Of a DNA stretch of 64,000 bases, positions 34,595 through 43,526 are shown piece after piece (the first letter of the stretch is position 1; each line of letters opens with the position of its first letter). Source of the stretch: Blautia sp. An81 (GTDB taxonomy: Bacteria > Bacillota > Clostridia > Lachnospirales > Lachnospiraceae); assembly GCF_002161285.1 (NCBI RefSeq), contig NZ_NFHH01000020.1:1-64000 (forward strand), given 5' to 3'. Below the pieces are notes generated by a model. The model was not told the DNA's origin. It saw nothing but the letters and a program-made list of their open reading frames with translations, and ran no database searches. A program made the position numbers and the translations under genes.

Positions 34595-35068
34595 TCAGCC
34601 CTTTACAGCTCCTGAAGCCACACCTGCCACAAAGCGTTTCTGGAAGATTACATAAACAATGATGACCGGAAGGATTGAGATAGTCGTAGCTGCAAACAAT
34701 CCGCCGTAATCTGTGGAATATCTTCCGTTAAACAATGTCAGCCCCACTGCCAGAAGCTGTTTGTTTTCACTGTCAATCATCAGGTAGGGCCACAGGTAAT
34801 CTTCCCATACCCACAAGAACTGGAAAATGGCAATAGCCGAAATTCCATTCTTACACAAGGGCAGAATCAATTTATGGAAAGTCTGAAACTCGTTGGATCC
34901 ATCCATCCTGGCTGCTTCGATAAGCTCATCAGGAATCGTTTCCATGTTTTGCTTCATCATAAAGATGCCGAAACCGCTGACCATTACCGGCAGGATCAGG
35001 GACAGATAAGAATCCTGAAGTCCTGCTTTCATAAACATGGTGTATCTGGGGATAATGGTTACAGACCA
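34595..35068 (-). pseudogene. N-terminally deleted MalG-type sugar permease
   Basis: The C-terminal 150 or so residues of a sugar permease: TIIPRYTMFMKAGLQ, the EAA loop ELIEAARMDGSNEFQTFHKL and the tail FQKRFVAGVASGAVKG. About half the usual 280 residues is missing. At about 35070 the sequence switches to a LacI-type regulator on the other strand. The rest of the permease, the partner permease and the binding protein are gone. Probably non-functional. Confidence 0.85.
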
Positions 35069-35747
35069 GGGAATCCCTCTGGTAGACCCTTACAACAGCG
35101 CCTTCTTTGGAGAGCTGGCCAGAGAAATCCAAAAAAATGGCTATGATCTCATGCTCCACTATATCAAGGATTATTCTGAGGTAAATTATTGCCTAAAATC
35201 CTGGAAGGTAGCCGGAGCGGTATTCATTGGTTCTTTCGATGATAATATCCGCCAGATCCAGGAGGATAATCATATCCCTCTGGTCTTTATCGGACCTGAA
35301 GCCATCGGAAACGGCGTTATCATGCACCGGCTCCAGGGATTCTGCAGCTATCTGCGGGAAGCCGGCATCCAGCTTCCGTCAGAACATATTATCAATCTGA
35401 CCGGTCAGAATATAGAGGATATCCTGAAAATGCTGAAAAAAGCTCCTCATCCCGTAACTGGCATTTTTACCACAGCAGATAACTGCGCCTTTGAAATCTA
35501 TGGGGCAGCTTACCGTCTGGGATACCGGATTCCTGAAGATTTTTCCGTCATAGGTTTTGATGATAACTCCATGAGCCGCCGTGCAATCCCTCCCCTGACT
35601 ACTATCCGACAGGATATCTGTCAGAAAGCCCAGCTTGCCTGTCAAATGCTCATGAAAAAAATCGAAGATGCAAAATCTCCTGCCGAAAATATCATCCTGG
35701 ATGTAGATCTGATAGAAAGAGAATCTGTCCTGGACCTTTCTCTATGA
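35037..35747 (+). pseudogene. Truncated LacI-type transcriptional regulator
   Basis: Contains the effector-binding part only: SAFFGELAREIQKNGYDLML, then GVIMHRLQGFCSYLREAGI, GIFTTADNCAFEIYGAAYRL and FSVIGFDDNSMSRRAIPPLT. The N-terminal helix-turn-helix is absent, and about 40 residues are missing between PLVFIGPEAIG and GVIMHRL, so it has two deletions. Its first codons are antisense to the permease remnant. The stop overlaps the hydF stop by 6 bases on the opposite strand. Confidence 0.8.
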
Positions 35748-36959
35748 GAAAGGTTCCAGGCTCCTCTCCAATATCCCATTCATATAGGCGATAATAATCC
35801 CATAATTAGTCATAGGTACGCCCTGGTCCTCTGCACAGCTCAGCCGGTACTTCATTTCCCGCTCATTGAGCATGCATCCGCCGCAGTGGACAATGAGACT
35901 GTACTCTCCCAGCTCATCGGGGAATTCTGTTCCTGATGTAAAAGAAAATTCCAGATTTTTCCCCGTATATTTCCTTATCCAGGCCGGAAGTTTTACAGTG
36001 CCGATATCTCCGCACTGCCGGTGATGGGTACAGCCCTCGCTGATCAGCACCTTATCCCCGTCTTTCAGCTTTTCCAGAGTCCTTGCCCCTTCTACTACAG
36101 TTTCCAGATTCCCTTTATATCTGGCAAAGAGAATGGAAAAAGAAGTCAGAAGAAGCTCTTTGGGAGTATCTTTGGAAACTCTTCCAAATACCTGGCTGTC
36201 GGTGATTACCAGCCTTGGCTTCTTTCCTAAACTCTCCAGAGTCTCCTTTAACCGGTCTTCTTTAATGACCACAGATACTGCATCTGCGTCCAGAATGTCC
36301 CGGATAGTCTGCTGCTGTGGAAGGATCAGCCTTCCTTTTGGAGCAGCTTTATCAATAGGCACTACCAGCACAACAAAATCTCCGGGAGACAGCAGGTCTC
36401 CCACGATTTTCTTCTGGTTTTCCTCTGTACTGGCCAGAACTGCCAGCCGCTCCTTTAATTCCCGGACGCCCGTTCCCTCCTGAGCGCTGACCCAAAGGTA
36501 GTCTTTTCCTTCCTGGTACCCTTCCGGCAGACTGGAAAGGGTCTGACAGACCTCTTCCTCTGTAAGCAGGTCCCTCTTATTCAGTACCAGGATGCTGGGA
36601 ATATTTTTCTTGTGGATCCTTTCCAGCAGAGCCTGGTCCTCCCTGCTCATACCAGCCTTTCCATCAATGACCAGGACTGCTGCGTCTGTCTTGTTCAGCA
36701 CCTGATAACTTTTCTTTACCCGAAGGCCGCCTAATGCTCCCTCGTCGTCGATTCCCGGAGTATCCATCATTACTACAGGTCCCAGGGGAAGCAGTTCCAT
36801 AGCTTTGTAAACCGGGTCTGTTGTCGTTCCCTTTACATCTGATACTACTGCCAGCTCCTGTCCTGTTACCTTATTCATAACACTGGATTTTCCTGCGTTT
36901 CTCTTCCCAAAAAATCCAATATGTACCCGCTCAGAGGCAGGCGTCTGATTCATTCCCAT
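35742..36959 (-). CDS. hydF: [FeFe]-hydrogenase maturation GTPase HydF
   Basis: 405-residue scaffold GTPase on which the H-cluster diiron subsite is assembled. GTPase motifs: HIGFFGKRNAGKSSVMN (P-loop), GTTTDPVYK, MMDTPGID and LVLNKRDLL. The C-terminal cluster domain has CTHHRQCGDIG and LIVHCGGCMLN, giving the C-x-H...C-x-x-C ligands. Start set at 36959 with AGGAGG six bases upstream; a longer frame reaching 37034 overlaps hydG and lacks a site. Last gene of the operon. Confidence 0.95.
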   Translation of the reverse strand: MGMNQTPASERVHIGFFGKRNAGKSSVMNKVTGQELAVVSDVKGTTTDPVYKAMELLPLGPVVMMDTPGIDDEGALGGLRVKKSYQVLNKTDAAVLVIDGKAGMSREDQALLERIHKKNIPSILVLNKRDLLTEEEVCQTLSSLPEGYQEGKDYLWVSAQEGTGVRELKERLAVLASTEENQKKIVGDLLSPGDFVVLVVPIDKAAPKGRLILPQQQTIRDILDADAVSVVIKEDRLKETLESLGKKPRLVITDSQVFGRVSKDTPKELLLTSFSILFARYKGNLETVVEGARTLEKLKDGDKVLISEGCTHHRQCGDIGTVKLPAWIRKYTGKNLEFSFTSGTEFPDELGEYSLIVHCGGCMLNEREMKYRLSCAEDQGVPMTNYGIIIAYMNGILERSLEPFS

Positions 36960-36978
36960 GTAAAGCCTCCTGTCTGTG

Positions 36979-38397
36979 TCAGAACCGGAAATCTCTGTTT
37001 CCTTTCTCAATTTCAATAAGCCGTTCCTGTACAATCTCCCTGGTACGTTCTCTTGGGATTTCTTTTATCTGCTCCTGGATCAGTTTCAGGCCTTTTTCCA
37101 CTGTATCAGGGGAAGCATAATCCATAAGGTATTCCTTTAAGGTCATAAGAGCGTTAGGCAGGCAGCAGTTCTGGATCTGTCCGGATTTGCACAGAGACAT
37201 GAACCTGTCTCCTGTCCTTCCCTCCCGGTAGCAGGCTGTGCAGAAGCTGGGCACATATCCCATTCCCATCAGCCAGTTCACCACTTCATCCAGGGTACGG
37301 TTGTCGCTAACCTCAAACTGTTCTGAAGATTCTTCCTCTGGCTCTGGTTCTGCATAGCCTCCTACGCTGGTCCTGGAACCGCCGGAAATCTGTGAAATTC
37401 CCAGATGAAGGACTCTTTCCCTGCATTTCTGATTCTCTCTGGTAGAGATGATCATACCTGTATAAGGCACTGCAATTCGGATACAGGCCACGATTTTCGC
37501 AAAAGTGTCATCGTCAATACCATTGTCAAAAGCATCCGGGTCAATATCATCTGCTTTTCTGACTCTGGGCACGCTGATAGTATGGGGTCCAACTCCATAT
37601 ACTGCCTCCAGATGCTCTGCATGCATCAGCAGGCCGGCAAACTCATAACGATACATTTCAAGTCCAAAGAGAACGCCGCATCCCACATCGTCAATTCCGC
37701 CTTCCATGGCACGGTCCATAGCTTCTGTATGATAATTATAGTCATGTTTTGGTCCTGTGGGATGGAGTTTCAGATAGCTTTCCTTATGGTAGGTCTCCTG
37801 AAACAGAATGTAGGTTCCGATTCCTGCTTCTTTCAGCTTTCTGTAGTTTTCCACAGTAGTAGCGGCAATATTTACGTTTACCCTGCGGATAGCGCCGTTT
37901 TTATGTTTGATACTGTAGATAGTCTTAATGCTCTCCAGCACATACTCAATGGGACAGTTCACCGGATCTTCTCCTGTTTCCAGCGCCAGTCTCTTATGCC
38001 CCATATCCTGAAGAGCGATAACCTCCTGACGGATTTCCTCCTGGGTCAGTTTCTTTCTGGGAATATGCTTATTCTTGGCATGATATGGACAGTATACACA
38101 GCCGTTTACACAGTAATTGGACAGATATAAAGGAGCAAAAAGCACGATGCGGTTTCCATAAAAATCCTTCTTGATCTGCTCTGCCAGGGCATATATTTCC
38201 TGGTTTTTATCTTCCAGGTCACAATCCAGAAGCACCGCTGCCTCTCTGTGGCTTAGCCCTTTTCTCAGTTTTGCTTTTTCCAGAATCTGGTCGATCAGTT
38301 CCCTGTTGTGTTTATTTTCCTCTGCATAGGCAAGGGTTTCCATGATCTCCTCATGGTTAATAAAATCATCTGCACATTTTGATTTTGGATCATACAT
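36979..38397 (-). CDS. hydG: [FeFe]-hydrogenase maturation radical SAM protein HydG
   Basis: 472-residue tyrosine lyase that makes the CO and CN ligands of the H-cluster. Radical-SAM motif CVNGCVYCPYH near residue 90-100, the family stretch ALETGEDPVNCPIEYVLESI, and a second cluster at the C-terminus (CTACYREGRTGDRFMSLCKS then NCCLPNA). Full length. Encoded 4 bases after hydE and 19 bases before hydF. Confidence 0.97.
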   Translation of the reverse strand: MYDPKSKCADDFINHEEIMETLAYAEENKHNRELIDQILEKAKLRKGLSHREAAVLLDCDLEDKNQEIYALAEQIKKDFYGNRIVLFAPLYLSNYCVNGCVYCPYHAKNKHIPRKKLTQEEIRQEVIALQDMGHKRLALETGEDPVNCPIEYVLESIKTIYSIKHKNGAIRRVNVNIAATTVENYRKLKEAGIGTYILFQETYHKESYLKLHPTGPKHDYNYHTEAMDRAMEGGIDDVGCGVLFGLEMYRYEFAGLLMHAEHLEAVYGVGPHTISVPRVRKADDIDPDAFDNGIDDDTFAKIVACIRIAVPYTGMIISTRENQKCRERVLHLGISQISGGSRTSVGGYAEPEPEEESSEQFEVSDNRTLDEVVNWLMGMGYVPSFCTACYREGRTGDRFMSLCKSGQIQNCCLPNALMTLKEYLMDYASPDTVEKGLKLIQEQIKEIPRERTREIVQERLIEIEKGNRDFRF

Positions 38398-38401
38398 AAT
38401 C

Positions 38402-39481
38402 CTATACCTCCTCTGTTTTTGAAATATAATCTCCCCGGTCTACTACGACTTCATATCCGATTTCCCCCATAGATGCCCTCAAGGCGTCCAGACATTCTGC
38501 CGCTTCCTTCCCTGTATGGATCTTGTTGTCATACAGCAGGTATTTTTCCCTGACATTTTCCGGGGATAGGTTTGGCATTACTACATTTGCCCCTGCCAGG
38601 ACTCCCCTTTCTCTCCCTCTGGGATCAATGGTTCCCAGGGCTGTAGTAGCCGGCAGGAGCACATTTGGAAGAAGGAGCCGTACCAGACTCAAAAGATATA
38701 AAGTCTGCTCCAGTTCTCCCTGTTTCTTCTCCCGAAAGGGTGTATCGTGATGAGGAATGAAAGGGCCGATCCCCACCATTTCCGGCTGGAGTTTCTCCAG
38801 AAATTCCAGGTCATCCATGAGAGTTTCTGTGGTCTGTCCCGGAGATCCCACCATAATCCCTGCTCCAGTTTGGTACCCCAGGCTTTTCAGGTCTTCCAGG
38901 CACTGAATTCTGTGGGCAAGGGAAAGTTCTTTTGGATGAAGTTTTCTGTAATGAGCTTCATTGGCGGTCTCATGCCGGAGCAGATATCTGTCTGCCCCTG
39001 CCTTCTTAAAGAGCTGGTAGCTTGCTCTCTCCTTTTCTCCAATAGATAAGGTTATAGCACAGTCTGGAAATTCCTTTCGGATTTTTCCTACTATCCTGAC
39101 TATTCTCTCATCATTAAAATAAGGGTCTTCTCCCCCCTGAAGGACAAAGGTGCGAAAGCCCAGTTCATATCCGGCTCTGCAGCAGTTCAGAATCTGATCT
39201 TCAGTTAGCCGATAACGGGACGCATTTTTATTGCTCTTTCGGATTCCACAGTAGTAACAGTCATTTTTACAATAATTCGTAAATTCAATGAGACCCCGGA
39301 TAAAGATTTTCTTTCCGTAAATCCGGTCTCGCAGCTCTGAGGCCTTTTGGGCTAAAAGCTCTGCCCGCTCACTATTTCGGCCTTCCAGCAAAGTTCTCCA
39401 TTGATTCCTGTTCAGATGCCTGCCGCTGGAAAGCTCCTGGAAGCAAACCTGAAATTCCTCTTCACTGATTTTATTTTCCAT
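38402..39481 (-). CDS. hydE: [FeFe]-hydrogenase maturation radical SAM protein HydE
   Basis: 359-residue radical-SAM enzyme acting in building the dithiolate-bridged diiron precursor. Signature FTNYCKNDCYYCGIRKSN, then VLQGGEDPYF, RHETANEAHYRKLHP and GIMVGSPGQTTETL. Start placed at 39481, behind GAAGGGG; the longer frame to 39601 runs through the preceding gene and would add 40 basic residues. It overlaps that gene by 11 bases. Confidence 0.95.
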   Translation of the reverse strand: MENKISEEEFQVCFQELSSGRHLNRNQWRTLLEGRNSERAELLAQKASELRDRIYGKKIFIRGLIEFTNYCKNDCYYCGIRKSNKNASRYRLTEDQILNCCRAGYELGFRTFVLQGGEDPYFNDERIVRIVGKIRKEFPDCAITLSIGEKERASYQLFKKAGADRYLLRHETANEAHYRKLHPKELSLAHRIQCLEDLKSLGYQTGAGIMVGSPGQTTETLMDDLEFLEKLQPEMVGIGPFIPHHDTPFREKKQGELEQTLYLLSLVRLLLPNVLLPATTALGTIDPRGRERGVLAGANVVMPNLSPENVREKYLLYDNKIHTGKEAAECLDALRASMGEIGYEVVVDRGDYISKTEEV

Positions 39482-39788
39482 CCTGTGAGTCCCCTTCCGT
39501 CCCTTTTTCTTTTCCTCTGGTCTTCTCTGAAGAGCTCTCTCTGGAATAGATTGCTTTGGAACTGACCCCTGGAAGTCTTCCCATTTTTCCAGCCAGAGCA
39601 CTGATCACATCTGACGGGGCATCCAGGACTACACTGATAATATTCACCTGTTTTTTCTCGTATGGGATTCCCATTCGTCCAATGATAAATTCACTGTATT
39701 GATGGAGCAGCTCATTTACCCTTCCTGCCATTTCCCGGTTTTCAATAATAATTCCGATTACGGCAATCCTGGAATTCTCTTTATCCAT
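39471..39788 (-). CDS. TM1266-type iron-only hydrogenase system putative regulator
   Basis: 105-residue ACT/NikR-C-like small protein: RIAVIGIIIENREMAGRVNE, YSEFIIGRMGIPYEKKQVNI, ISVVLDAPSDVISALAGKMG and LPGVSSKAIYS. This family is regularly found beside hyd maturation genes and is presumed to sense or regulate hydrogenase maturation. It lacks a DNA-binding domain. First gene of the operon; the C-terminus carries an unusual charged tail (SSSEKTRGKEKGTEGDSQ). Confidence 0.85.
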   Translation of the reverse strand: MDKENSRIAVIGIIIENREMAGRVNELLHQYSEFIIGRMGIPYEKKQVNIISVVLDAPSDVISALAGKMGRLPGVSSKAIYSRESSSEKTRGKEKGTEGDSQDGK

Positions 39789-39877
39789 ATATCTCCTCCT
39801 TCCCTTTTCATCCCCGGATAAACTTAACCGGCAGGCGCCTGTTATACAGGCATCATGGCCCCTTTCTGGGTCTATAG

Positions 39878-39910
39878 CACAGAAAAAGGACCCGAAAGGG
39901 TCCCTCTTGT
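39878..39910 (-). terminator. Premature terminator in the hyd operon leader
   Basis: On the minus strand GGACCC (39898-39903) pairs with GGGTCC (39888-39893) around a four-base loop, followed by TTTTTCT. No minus-strand gene lies upstream within the transcript, so the hairpin sits about 130 bases into the leader of the hyd operon, a position typical of attenuators. Confidence 0.65.
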
Positions 39911-40033
39911 TTTAAACTATTACAGATTTTGTTTACAGCTATTTTCTCTTTCCATCAGATTCTCTTCCGGTCAGTATTCCGCTCTATGAACGCTTTGCTG
40001 ACAGAACTACTGACAGCTCAGGCATTTTCTATT

Positions 40034-40062
40034 ATTTTACCCTTATTTTCAAAAAGCGTCAA
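40034..40062 (-). promoter_or_regulatory. Sigma-A promoter of the hyd maturation operon
   Basis: TTGACG (40057-40062), 17-base spacer, TAAAAT (40034-40039) on the minus strand. This predicts a leader of about 240 bases. Between promoter and terminator the RNA can form GTCAGTA/TACTGAC and shows two CTGTCAG repeats. Confidence 0.65.
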
Positions 40063-40156
40063 GAATCTTCAGGCTTTTTTCTGAAGATATATATTTTATT
40101 TGATTTCATATTTTTTTAGTATTATCCTATCAGAAACAGACAAAGGAGTTTGATTT

Positions 40157-40666
40157 ATGGAAGGAAAATATATTCTTACAGCAGCAGTTCCTCAGAATCT
40201 TGATATATGCCTCGATATTATCCTTCAGGGAAAAGCCTTTCAAAGAGAGCAGGGTTTTATCCAGTGGACTGACGATTACCCCAACAGGTCTACCATTGAA
40301 GAAGACATCGAGAAAGGAATTGGCTATGTTGTAAAAGCAGAAAATCGGATCGCCGGCTATATGTGTATTGATTTTTCCGGAGAACCGGCCTATGAAAATA
40401 TAGAGGGAAAATGGCACAGTGATCTGCCTTATGGAGTAATCCACCGCATGGCTTTTGATAAAGCATTTCGTGGAATCGGTCTTGCTGACATCACCTTTTC
40501 TCTCATAGAAAAGTTCTGTCTTAAAAAGGGTGTTTCCTATATACGCATTGACACGGACTTTCCGAATAAAAGAATGCAGCACATCCTGAAAAAGAACGGT
40601 TTTAAAAACTGCGGGATAATCACCCTTCGCGGAAGCGGTAGACTGGCCTTCGACAAGCTTTTTTAA
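40157..40666 (+). CDS. GNAT family N-acetyltransferase
   Basis: 169-residue acetyl-CoA-dependent acetyltransferase. The CoA-binding region is VIHRMAFDKAFRGIGLADIT and the terminal motif is NKRMQHILKKNGFKNCGII, as in small GNAT enzymes acting on amines of metabolites or proteins. AAAGGAG lies upstream. It is a single gene, convergent with CotH (stop-to-stop gap 4 bases). Substrate unknown. Confidence 0.88.
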   Translation: MEGKYILTAAVPQNLDICLDIILQGKAFQREQGFIQWTDDYPNRSTIEEDIEKGIGYVVKAENRIAGYMCIDFSGEPAYENIEGKWHSDLPYGVIHRMAFDKAFRGIGLADITFSLIEKFCLKKGVSYIRIDTDFPNKRMQHILKKNGFKNCGIITLRGSGRLAFDKLF

Positions 40667-40670
40667 ATTT

Positions 40671-42098
40671 TCAGTTCCATGTCCTCATGTAATCCTCTTC
40701 AGCGGTCTCCAGATCCTGAAAGTCTCCCAAATCCTCCAGTCTGATATGTGCGGCGTCTAATCTGGCTTCGGGTGCTTCCTGCTGCCCTTTTATGGTAGCC
40801 GGCATTTCACCCTCCAGCTGCATCCGGATACTTTCTGCTCTCAGCACACATACCTGTTCCAGAGTATCCACAGCCAGTTTATAATCCTCATATGAACAGA
40901 ATGCTGTAGGGTCTTTCTCTACATAAGGGTTTATCATTTTCTGAGTCTGTCTGAGAAAAAGCTGAAACTTTCCTGATTCAAAATATTGGGAAATAAATTG
41001 CTCAAAGAATTCCCGGTATCTTTGAAAATACTCATCTATTTTCATCAAGTTATGGTATAAAGGGCGATTCATCATCACGGATCCTTCTGCCGGAGTATAA
41101 ATTGGATAATTAATCAGCACTGTTGGATCCTTAATAGGTTCTGTCTTTCCCAGGGCGTAGGTTCCAAAAGCCAGATTATAATCCCAGGGAAGGATGGACA
41201 GGATTCCTTCTTCTTCATACAAATAGTAATTATGCCCTGTATATCCCAGGTAGCTGTCCCAGTTCATTACAAAAACCTGTACGGTAAAGTACCTGAGCAC
41301 TTCCTCTATATTCACTGCTTTCTCCAGTTCCTCTCCTTCGGAAAGTATCTTCAGAGCCTCTATTACCCTCTTTTTATCCCCCTGGGTGATATCCACCTTG
41401 GCATTGTCAAATATATTCGGATAGCTCTCCGGGTCATCATCAATATACTTAAGAGCCACATCGGCATTCTCTGCATCCAGCCGCTTATAATCCGGCTTAT
41501 ACAGTCTTCCGTAGTCATTGCCGAAATTTCTCCTGGCAAATGCTTCCTCTGGCTCCTCTATAGCTAAAAACAATCCCCAGCCTTCTCCGTTTACTGTCAC
41601 CCAAACATAGCTGCGCAAAGGTGCCGGAACCTCCATAAATTCCATCATATCATAGGCTATCCAGGCCTTCATATAACTGTTGTCCTGAAAAGATGCGTCC
41701 AAAGACAGCTTATCTAGACCATAGTAATTTCCGCCCGAATTGAAATGGTCGAATTCCAGTTTCAGACTATATCTAGACAGCCCGTATTCTTCAGTAAGCC
41801 TCAGGGAATTGTTTCCCTTGGCCCTAAGTCCCACCTGATGAAATTCCTCTCCGTCTATTACTGCTGTGCAGGAAACATATTTTTCCTCCTCTGCATTTTC
41901 CAGGAACCCTTCCCAGTCTTCTATCTGTATATCCAGGCTATGTACCCTACTTTCATCAAAAAGCCGGGAAATATATCCGGGATTTTCGCTTGCCTTCGGT
42001 ATTCCAAAAGCATCCCCATTCATAAAGATCAGAGTAAGAAGGACAGCTCCAAGAGCTGCAAGAATGCAGACAGCATCTATATACTTATATTTTACCAT
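40671..42098 (-). CDS. CotH-family atypical kinase-like protein, membrane anchored
   Basis: 475 residues with an N-terminal membrane anchor (YKYIDAVCILAALGAVLLTL) and an outward-facing CotH fold. Family motifs: LRAKGNNSLRL, YGLDKLSLDASFQDNSYMKA, WGLFLAIEEPEEAFARRNF, GRLYKPDY and the metal motif LSILPWDYNLAFG. CotH of spore formers phosphorylates coat proteins; many relatives are surface proteins of unknown function. It is the last gene of the SigI-headed operon, 3 bases after DUF4956, so it probably modifies or anchors something at the cell surface. Confidence 0.85.
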   Translation of the reverse strand: MVKYKYIDAVCILAALGAVLLTLIFMNGDAFGIPKASENPGYISRLFDESRVHSLDIQIEDWEGFLENAEEEKYVSCTAVIDGEEFHQVGLRAKGNNSLRLTEEYGLSRYSLKLEFDHFNSGGNYYGLDKLSLDASFQDNSYMKAWIAYDMMEFMEVPAPLRSYVWVTVNGEGWGLFLAIEEPEEAFARRNFGNDYGRLYKPDYKRLDAENADVALKYIDDDPESYPNIFDNAKVDITQGDKKRVIEALKILSEGEELEKAVNIEEVLRYFTVQVFVMNWDSYLGYTGHNYYLYEEEGILSILPWDYNLAFGTYALGKTEPIKDPTVLINYPIYTPAEGSVMMNRPLYHNLMKIDEYFQRYREFFEQFISQYFESGKFQLFLRQTQKMINPYVEKDPTAFCSYEDYKLAVDTLEQVCVLRAESIRMQLEGEMPATIKGQQEAPEARLDAAHIRLEDLGDFQDLETAEEDYMRTWN

Positions 42099-42101
42099 AT
42101 C

Positions 42102-42773
42102 TTACCCCATATAATCTCCATTATAGGAAACAAGAACGCAGTGGGTAACGCCTTCCATAGCTGCCAGCTCATTCACAAACTGATTGCTGTCTTCCCTCAG
42201 CCGAACTTCATAGTTCAGTTCTATATCTCCGGCTTCCACACTTTTACTTTTTAGATTCATCCTTCGGACCTGAGAAGCTACGATAACCCTGACTTTCTCC
42301 TCTGTCTCCCGGCTGTCACAGTGGACCACCAGAATATAGGGACTGTCCACTGTCTTCCTGTTTGAAAAGCCCAGGATCACTACGCCTATAAAAATACTCC
42401 CTAAAACAGCCAGAGGAATCAGGCCAGCAGCCAGTATAATTCCCAGCGCAATGCTCCAAAACAGAAACGCTATATCCAGAGGTTCTTTTATAGCTGTACG
42501 GAAACGGACAATAGAAAGGGCCCCCACCATACCCAGAGACAGAACCACATTGCTGACTACCGTCATGATCAGGATTGTAGTGATCAGAGTCAGAGCAATC
42601 AATGTAGTGCCAAAGCTTGCTGAATACATAACGCTGCTGCAGCTTTTTTTATATACAAAAAAGATAAAAAGCCCCATTAAAAATGCCAGAACCAGGGCAA
42701 TGGTCATATCAAGAACCGAGATTCCTGTAATATTCTCCAGAAAATTTGATTTAAATATATCCTGAAAAGTCAT
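42102..42773 (-). CDS. DUF4956 membrane protein
   Basis: 223 residues with about four helices in the first half (MTIALVLAFLMGLFIFFVYK; FGTTLIALTLITTILIMTVV; FLFWSIALGIILAAGLIPLA) and the conserved NVVLSLGMVGALSIVRFRTA. The C-terminal half is cytosolic and ACT/ferredoxin-like. This family very often neighbours VTC-domain genes, as here (26-base gap). Function unknown; a membrane partner of the polyphosphate-polymerase-like enzyme is plausible. Confidence 0.85.
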   Translation of the reverse strand: MTFQDIFKSNFLENITGISVLDMTIALVLAFLMGLFIFFVYKKSCSSVMYSASFGTTLIALTLITTILIMTVVSNVVLSLGMVGALSIVRFRTAIKEPLDIAFLFWSIALGIILAAGLIPLAVLGSIFIGVVILGFSNRKTVDSPYILVVHCDSRETEEKVRVIVASQVRRMNLKSKSVEAGDIELNYEVRLREDSNQFVNELAAMEGVTHCVLVSYNGDYMG

Positions 42774-42799
42774 AACAAAATACTCCCCTCTCTCCCGGA

Positions 42800-43498
42800 T
42801 CAGTCAAACCGCCTGCAAAGGGCATATTTAGAACAGGCCCCTGCCTGACGTCCCGGTACCTGTACAGCCATCCGCACCAGCTCCGGCAAAAATTCATCAT
42901 ACTTTACTTCCAGCACTCTGGAAAAGTCCATGGCTTTAATTCCTGTAAATCCTGTGTTTAAAAACTCCAGACTGCCCATTCCCGTATACAGATTTCTGTC
43001 CAGCGTGATCCTTACATTTCCCGGCGCATAGACAAAAGCCTCCCTGTCATAACGGACAATCGTCTTAGGTCTTAATCCCTTTCCCTGAATCTTACTGTAT
43101 AATTCAATCAGAAGGGGCTCCCCTGATTCCAAAAGAAACCCATAGTCTCCCTTTAAAATCTTGTCTGCTTCATCCTGTGTGAGAGGTAGGCTTCTCTTTC
43201 CACAGAGGCCTTTCCTCTTAAACTTTTTTTCCAGGCGTATAAAAGATGTATCTGTGCCATAATATCTCAACCTGAATTTTTCTCTTTTATCTACTCCATC
43301 CAGTTTCTCTCTGTAAGCGCTGTCATAAGGAGTATCAAAGTAAAGGCTTGTGACCCTGTAGCTTCCCATAGGTCCCCCATGTTTATCATGGGAGAACAGC
43401 TTCCTCAGTCTCTGGGAAAGCACCAGATCTTCTCCAGGGCTGATCTGGTGCTTAAGCTCATGCCGCATGGATACCTTCTTTAACGGTTTAATTATCAT
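42800..43498 (-). CDS. VTC-domain polyphosphate-polymerase-like protein
   Basis: About 232-residue tunnel-fold enzyme related to eukaryotic Vtc4, which makes polyphosphate from ATP. Visible basic and acidic tunnel residues: RHELKHQIS, SLYFDTPYD, KFRLRYYG, IRLEKKFKRKGLCGKRSLPL, TIVRYDREAF, RITLDRNLYTG and VLEVKYDEFLP. All core motifs look intact. Start: MIIKPLKKV at 43498 follows the previous stop by 28 bases; MRHELKH at 43471 behind GAAGG is an alternative. The longer frame to 43549 overlaps the acidic tail of the lipoprotein gene and is repetitive, so rejected. Confidence 0.85.
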   Translation of the reverse strand: MIIKPLKKVSMRHELKHQISPGEDLVLSQRLRKLFSHDKHGGPMGSYRVTSLYFDTPYDSAYREKLDGVDKREKFRLRYYGTDTSFIRLEKKFKRKGLCGKRSLPLTQDEADKILKGDYGFLLESGEPLLIELYSKIQGKGLRPKTIVRYDREAFVYAPGNVRITLDRNLYTGMGSLEFLNTGFTGIKAMDFSRVLEVKYDEFLPELVRMAVQVPGRQAGACSKYALCRRFD

Positions 43499-43526
43499 AG
43501 TGGCTGTTTCCGTAGTCACTGTGGTC

